Assembly (NCBI GenBank): GCA_038522735.1
Contig: JBCBJX010000041.1
Span: forward strand, 1-24,387
Length of the DNA stretch: 24,387 nt
Reading direction: 5' to 3'
Source: JBCBJX01 sp038522735
Lineage (GTDB): Bacteria; Pseudomonadota; Alphaproteobacteria; Caulobacterales; Parvularculaceae
Shown here: piece after piece, positions 21,479-24,387 of the stretch
Layout of the letters: each line of letters begins with the position of its first letter
Numbering within the stretch: position 1 is the first letter of the stretch
Notes under the pieces: model-generated
Databases searched by the model: none
What the model was told of the DNA's origin: nothing
The model's input: only the letters and a program-made list of their open reading frames with translations
Position numbers and translations under genes: made by a program

Positions 21479-22348
21479 TTGTGCCTGCGAGATGCGCCAT
21501 TGCATCAAAGTCACATCATCCCTGCGTTCATCTACCGCTGGCTAAAAGCTACTGGTGGAAACACACCTATCCGGGCCGGCCAAAACCCACAACTACGTGT
21601 TCAAGACGGAGAAAAATGCCCGCTACTTTGCTTTGATTGTGAACAAAAATTTGGAGTTATAGAGAAGATATTCGCTGAACGCCTTTTTCATCCGTATGAT
21701 GCAGACCAGAACTTAAAGCTTGTCTATGGGTCTTGGCTTAATAAATTCGGTGCATCAGTTTGTTGGAGGGCTTTGATCGCCGTCGTACGGCATGCTGATA
21801 CATCACCAATTCCGGACAAATTTCATCCAGATATCCTCCATACAGAACGCACTTGGAGGAATTTTCTGAACGGTGAAATTAAAAATCCTGGTACAAATGA
21901 GATACACCTACTACCGCTAGGCTATCTTTCACGAATACCGCACCCAGAAACTCCGCATAACTTCAATCGCTTCCTTGGTCGGTTAGTCGAGAGAGACATT
22001 GCTGCGTCCAATCGAGAGGCAATGGTGTACGTCAAACTGGGAAAGTTAGCTTTCTTTGGCTACATATCACCACCTCACGAAAAGTGGCAAGGTACTCGCC
22101 TCAATGTAGAACGAGGGTACTTCGAACCCAAAAAATATGCATTGCCAGACACTATTCGTGAGTTCTTATTTGATCGCGCCCGCAATAGCGCCAATATTCT
22201 GCAAACGATATCTGATGCGCAGCGCGAGAAAATTTCTGCCGCGATCCACAACAATATGGACCAATTCATTGCCTCAGATTTAGCAAAAGCTATAATGTTA
22301 GACGCAGAAATGTTCGGACCTGAAGCAGTTACTTGGAAAAAGCGTTAG
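21479..22348 (+). CDS. AT-rich zinc-finger/HNH-like protein of unknown function, start unclear
   Basis: At least 289 residues, with base composition visibly much more AT-rich than every neighbour, implying recent acquisition. The protein has CxxC (at 21473 and 21482), then HQSHIIPAFIYRWLK, then CFDCEQKFGVIEKIFAE, the pattern of a treble-clef or HNH-like zinc finger seen in a family of uncharacterised proteins. The rest is mixed helix and strand with no motif I can name. The first Cys and the run ILDELRNNPN are in frame upstream of TTG 21479, yet no ATG, GTG, TTG or CTG lies between that codon and the stop at 21425. ATG 21427 is in another frame and stops at 21463. Either a non-standard start is used or a one-base indel has broken it. 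The 3' end overlaps surf1 by 20 bases. Confidence 0.7.
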   Translation: MCLRDAPLHQSHIIPAFIYRWLKATGGNTPIRAGQNPQLRVQDGEKCPLLCFDCEQKFGVIEKIFAERLFHPYDADQNLKLVYGSWLNKFGASVCWRALIAVVRHADTSPIPDKFHPDILHTERTWRNFLNGEIKNPGTNEIHLLPLGYLSRIPHPETPHNFNRFLGRLVERDIAASNREAMVYVKLGKLAFFGYISPPHEKWQGTRLNVERGYFEPKKYALPDTIREFLFDRARNSANILQTISDAQREKISAAIHNNMDQFIASDLAKAIMLDAEMFGPEAVTWKKR

Positions 22349-23252
22349 CGTCACGATCGCGCAGAACGAACGCTCCCCACACCCCCACCAGCGTCGCCGC
22401 GAGGCCGAACCAGGTGAAGGCGTATTGCAGGTGGTTGTTGCGGAACTCGATTTTCGTGGTTCCGCCTTGGGGAAGGACGCCCGGCGCTTCGCGGCCGAAA
22501 CTGTCGACCATCGCCGGCGCGGCGGCGAGGCCGGAGACGGCCGCGAAGCGCGCCGGGTCGCGGGCGTGCCATTCATTCGCCTCCGGACTGTCGGCGGGCG
22601 CGACCCATGCGGCGACGCCGGACGGCGCCTGAGGGCCGCGGAAAAGGCCTTCGACGGCGACGGGGCCTTCGACGAGGCCGTCGGCGCGGGTTGCGGGGGT
22701 CTTGTTCTCCAGAGGAACGAACCCGCGGTTGACATAGACGCAGCCGCCCCGCGCCGCCCCTCCCCCGCTTGCGGGGGAGGTGTCGGCGGAGCCGACGGAG
22801 GGGGCCGGCGCGGTCCTCGCCGCCTCGCCCAAACCCTCACGATCGCCAGCCCCCTCCGACCGCTTCGCGGCCACCTCCCCCGCAAGCGGGGGAGGAGATG
22901 GAGATGAACAACCTCCGGCCACGACCTTCAGCGGCGTGAAGACGTAGTAGCCGGCCTTCCCGTCCAGCGTGCCGAAAACGTGGGCCTCGTGCTCGTGGAG
23001 GAACCGCCCCGCGAGCCGGACGGGCGTATACTCGACATCCTCGCCGGCGCGCCAGCGCTCCAGAACCTCCGCAAACGGAGCGGGATCGCGCTCGACGCGC
23101 GCCTCGACGGCGGCGATGAGGCCGCGCTTCCAGTCAAGGCGCTGCAGCTGCCACGTCCCGAGCGCGCAGAGGATGAGGACGCCGAGAGCGGCGAGGGCGG
23201 TCAGCGCGGCGTGGGCGCGGACGCCCGCGGCGAGGCGGGTGAGGAGGCTCAC
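22329..23252 (-). CDS. SURF1 family cytochrome c oxidase assembly protein
   Basis: A 307-residue inner-membrane protein with two helices. Helix 1 (about 15-30) is followed by the SURF1 signature LGTWQLQRLDWK. The periplasmic domain carries VRLAGRFLHEHEAHV and VYVNRGFVPLENK. The C-terminal segment FRNNHLQYAFTWFGLAATLVGVW closes the protein. SURF1 helps insert heme a into subunit I of the aa3 oxidase. About 46 residues in the middle (PPPLAGEVAAKRSEGAG to SADTSPASGGG) come from a palindromic repeat inserted in frame; without it the length is normal. The start GTG 23252 overlaps the DUF983 stop by four bases. Its stop lies within the foreign gene's 3' end. Whether the insertion is tolerated is unknown, but the frame is intact and the ends are conserved. 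Confidence 0.9.
   Translation of the reverse strand: MSLLTRLAAGVRAHAALTALAALGVLILCALGTWQLQRLDWKRGLIAAVEARVERDPAPFAEVLERWRAGEDVEYTPVRLAGRFLHEHEAHVFGTLDGKAGYYVFTPLKVVAGGCSSPSPPPLAGEVAAKRSEGAGDREGLGEAARTAPAPSVGSADTSPASGGGAARGGCVYVNRGFVPLENKTPATRADGLVEGPVAVEGLFRGPQAPSGVAAWVAPADSPEANEWHARDPARFAAVSGLAAAPAMVDSFGREAPGVLPQGGTTKIEFRNNHLQYAFTWFGLAATLVGVWGAFVLRDRDANAFSK
22759..22895. repeat. Double palindromic repeat inserted in surf1
   Basis: Two 47-bp half-units face each other: 22759-22805 and 22849-22895, separated by 43 bp. Each begins with a hairpin CCTCCCCCGC-NN-GCGGGGGAGG and ends in GGAGGGGGC; between these, short inner stems differ (GTCGGCGGAGCCGAC versus GGCCGCGAAGCGGTC). Elements with this sequence are widely dispersed between genes in alphaproteobacteria. 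This copy is inside a coding region and is read through in frame. Confidence 0.88.
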
Positions 23253-23638
23253 GCGGTCCAGTCGTCTGTACCGCCGTCGAGCGCGCCCTCGGCGGCCTTC
23301 TCGCGGTACTGCAAGCCGATCAGCACGCCCTTCATGGGGCGGAGCATGCCGAGGATGAGGGCGATCGAAAACGCCGAGGAGCCGAGGAAGGCGACCGCGA
23401 TCGAGGCGTTCATCCCATAGCGGAGGACAAGGGCCGCGACGACGCCGAGGAAGCCGACGATGAAGATGACGAAGACGGCGGGGCCGTCGCCGGCGTCGGC
23501 CTTGGCGTAGTCGAGGCCGCAGTTCGGGCATCGGGGTTGAAGGCCGAGGAAGCCCTTGAAGAGGGCGCCCTCCCCGCAGCGCGGACACGTGCCGGCGAGG
23601 CCGGTCTGATAGGGCGACTGCGGAGGGTAGTTCGTCAT
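23249..23638 (-). CDS. DUF983 membrane protein
   Basis: A 129-residue inner-membrane protein of the DUF983 family. The N-terminus carries a zinc ribbon of two CxxC pairs (CPRCGEGALF and RCPNCGLDY). Two membrane helices follow at about 53-75 and 82-103. The family lies between coxIII and surf1 in many alphaproteobacteria, suggesting a role in oxidase assembly or metal handling, though no activity is established. The gene overlaps surf1 by four bases (GTGA), so they form one transcript. A 100-bp palindromic repeat separates it from ctaE. Confidence 0.9.
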   Translation of the reverse strand: MTNYPPQSPYQTGLAGTCPRCGEGALFKGFLGLQPRCPNCGLDYAKADAGDGPAVFVIFIVGFLGVVAALVLRYGMNASIAVAFLGSSAFSIALILGMLRPMKGVLIGLQYREKAAEGALDGGTDDWTA

Positions 23639-23657
23639 GCGGACCTCGGGACCTGTC

Positions 23658-23757
23658 GCCGTCCTTCGCGACGCGGCCTGCGACTGCTCCTCAGGACGAA
23701 GATGGAACGGACTTTATCCTGAGGAGCGAGGCGCAGCCTCGCGTCGCGAAGGACGGC
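23658..23757. repeat. 100-bp composite palindromic repeat
   Basis: End arms GCCGTCCTTCGCGACGC (23658-23674) and GCGTCGCGAAGGACGGC (23741-23757) are perfect 17-base complements. Inside are CTCCTCAGGA and TCCTGAGGAGC facing inward. The architecture matches 13892-13997. It lies between ctaE and DUF983 within the oxidase operon. Confidence 0.85.
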
Positions 23758-23767
23758 CGCAAGCCAC

Positions 23768-24387
23768 TTACGCCAGCTGGTTCCCCCAGACGTAGATGCA
23801 GGCGAAGAGGACGAGCCAGACGACGTCGACGAAGTGCCAGTACCAGGCGGCCGCCTCGAAGCCGAAATGGCGGTCCGGCGTGAACTGATCACGCATCGCG
23901 CGGACGAGGCAGACGGCGAGGAAGATCGTGCCGACGAGGACATGGAAGCCGTGGAAGCCCGTCGCCATGAAGAAGGTCGCGCCGTAAACGTCGCCCGAGA
24001 AGGAGAAGAGCCCGAGGCCGATCGCTTCGGCGTACTCGACCGCCTGAAGCACCGAGAAGAACGCACCGAGGCCGACGGTGATGGCGAGCCCCTGAATGAG
24101 GCCGTCCCGGTCGCCGGTCTGCACCGCGTGGTGCGCCCAGGTGACGGTCGTACCTGAGAGAAGCAGGATCAGCGTGTTGATGAGCGGCAGGTGCCAGGGC
24201 GAGAGCGGCTCGACGCCCCGCGGCGGCCAGACGCCGCCCGTCGCATGGACGCGCGCGTCGTCGCCGAGATAGGCGGGCAGACCGTCCGCATTCAGCATTT
24301 GCGTCGCGCCGTCGGCGAGGATCACCGCCTCGTTCGGCCCGTTGAACAGGGCCGCGTTAAAGAAGGCCCAGAACCAGGCGACGAAGA
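23768..24387 (-). CDS. ctaE: Cytochrome c oxidase subunit III, 5' end outside window
   Basis: The C-terminal 205 or so residues are present. The frame is open to the window edge, where it still reads FVAWFWAFFNAALF, so the true start lies beyond 24387; the in-frame GTG at 24325 is internal. Core CoxIII motifs are the TLILLLSGTTVTWAHHA helix, ATGFHGFHVLVGTIFLAVCL and the C-terminal FEAAAWYWHFVDVVWLVLF. Subunit III stabilises the proton and oxygen pathway of the aa3 heme-copper oxidase in the inner membrane. It is followed by DUF983 and surf1 on the same strand, the usual alphaproteobacterial ctaE cluster. Confidence 0.96.
   Translation of the reverse strand, partial: FVAWFWAFFNAALFNGPNEAVILADGATQMLNADGLPAYLGDDARVHATGGVWPPRGVEPLSPWHLPLINTLILLLSGTTVTWAHHAVQTGDRDGLIQGLAITVGLGAFFSVLQAVEYAEAIGLGLFSFSGDVYGATFFMATGFHGFHVLVGTIFLAVCLVRAMRDQFTPDRHFGFEAAAWYWHFVDVVWLVLFACIYVWGNQLA

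Overview
The window is chromosomal DNA of a high-GC bacterium, almost certainly an alphaproteobacterium. The evidence is a CpdR-type response regulator next to an N-formylglutamate amidohydrolase gene, a PraR-like XRE regulator, a ctaE-DUF983-surf1 cytochrome oxidase cluster, a MotA/OmpA-type motor pair of the kind seen in alphaproteobacteria, and the palindromic repeats typical of these genomes. A Parvularculales/Caulobacterales-like lineage is a guess. Most of the window is dense housekeeping sequence. No stretch longer than about 270 bases lacks a gene.

Layout. 1-1087: tRNA-Val(GAC), cut by the window edge, then an ArsR-SRPBCC operon with two identical-arm operators 40 bp apart. 1093-2602: cpdR (-) divergent from an N-formylglutamate amidohydrolase gene (+). 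2676-2805: an unannotated small RNA gene on the minus strand with promoter, terminator and an overlapping dyad. 2835-6620 (+): a GT4 glycosyltransferase, a PraR-like regulator, a HisN-like phosphatase, and an ECF sigma factor overlapping a DUF6768 membrane protein. 6624-8815 (-): an operon of a lipoprotein methyltransferase, an SCP2 protein and a lysophospholipase-like hydrolase. 9026-12967 (+): an Hsp20 gene with a possible RNA thermometer, then a Tricorn-type exported protease. 13098-13823 (-): gpmA. 14050-17664 (+): an Uup-like ABC-F ATPase, then BlaI with an M56-M23 fusion protease. 17827-18639 (+): suhB. 18659-19003 (-): a small secreted protein whose upstream region carries three inverted repeats exactly 31 bp apart. 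19271-21412 (+): the MotA-like and OmpA/MotB-like pair. 21479-22348 (+): an AT-rich foreign gene. 22329-24387 (-): surf1, DUF983 and ctaE (partial).

How the parts work together. The respiratory cluster supplies subunit III and an assembly factor of the aa3 oxidase. BlaI and the M56-M23 protein form a repressor/protease signalling pair in which the penicillin sensor of BlaR1 is replaced by a peptidoglycan peptidase domain. The ECF sigma factor and DUF6768 protein look like a sigma/membrane-partner pair. The MotA/OmpA-like pair is a predicted ion-driven, peptidoglycan-anchored inner-membrane complex.

The strongest candidates for undescribed biology are the minus-strand sRNA (2676-2752), the 31-bp-phased operator array (19059-19135), the in-frame double palindrome inside surf1 (22759-22895), the M56-M23 fusion, and the AT-rich zinc-finger/HNH-like gene whose conserved N-terminus has no normal start codon. 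No CRISPR array, insertion sequence, integrase or complete defence island was found.
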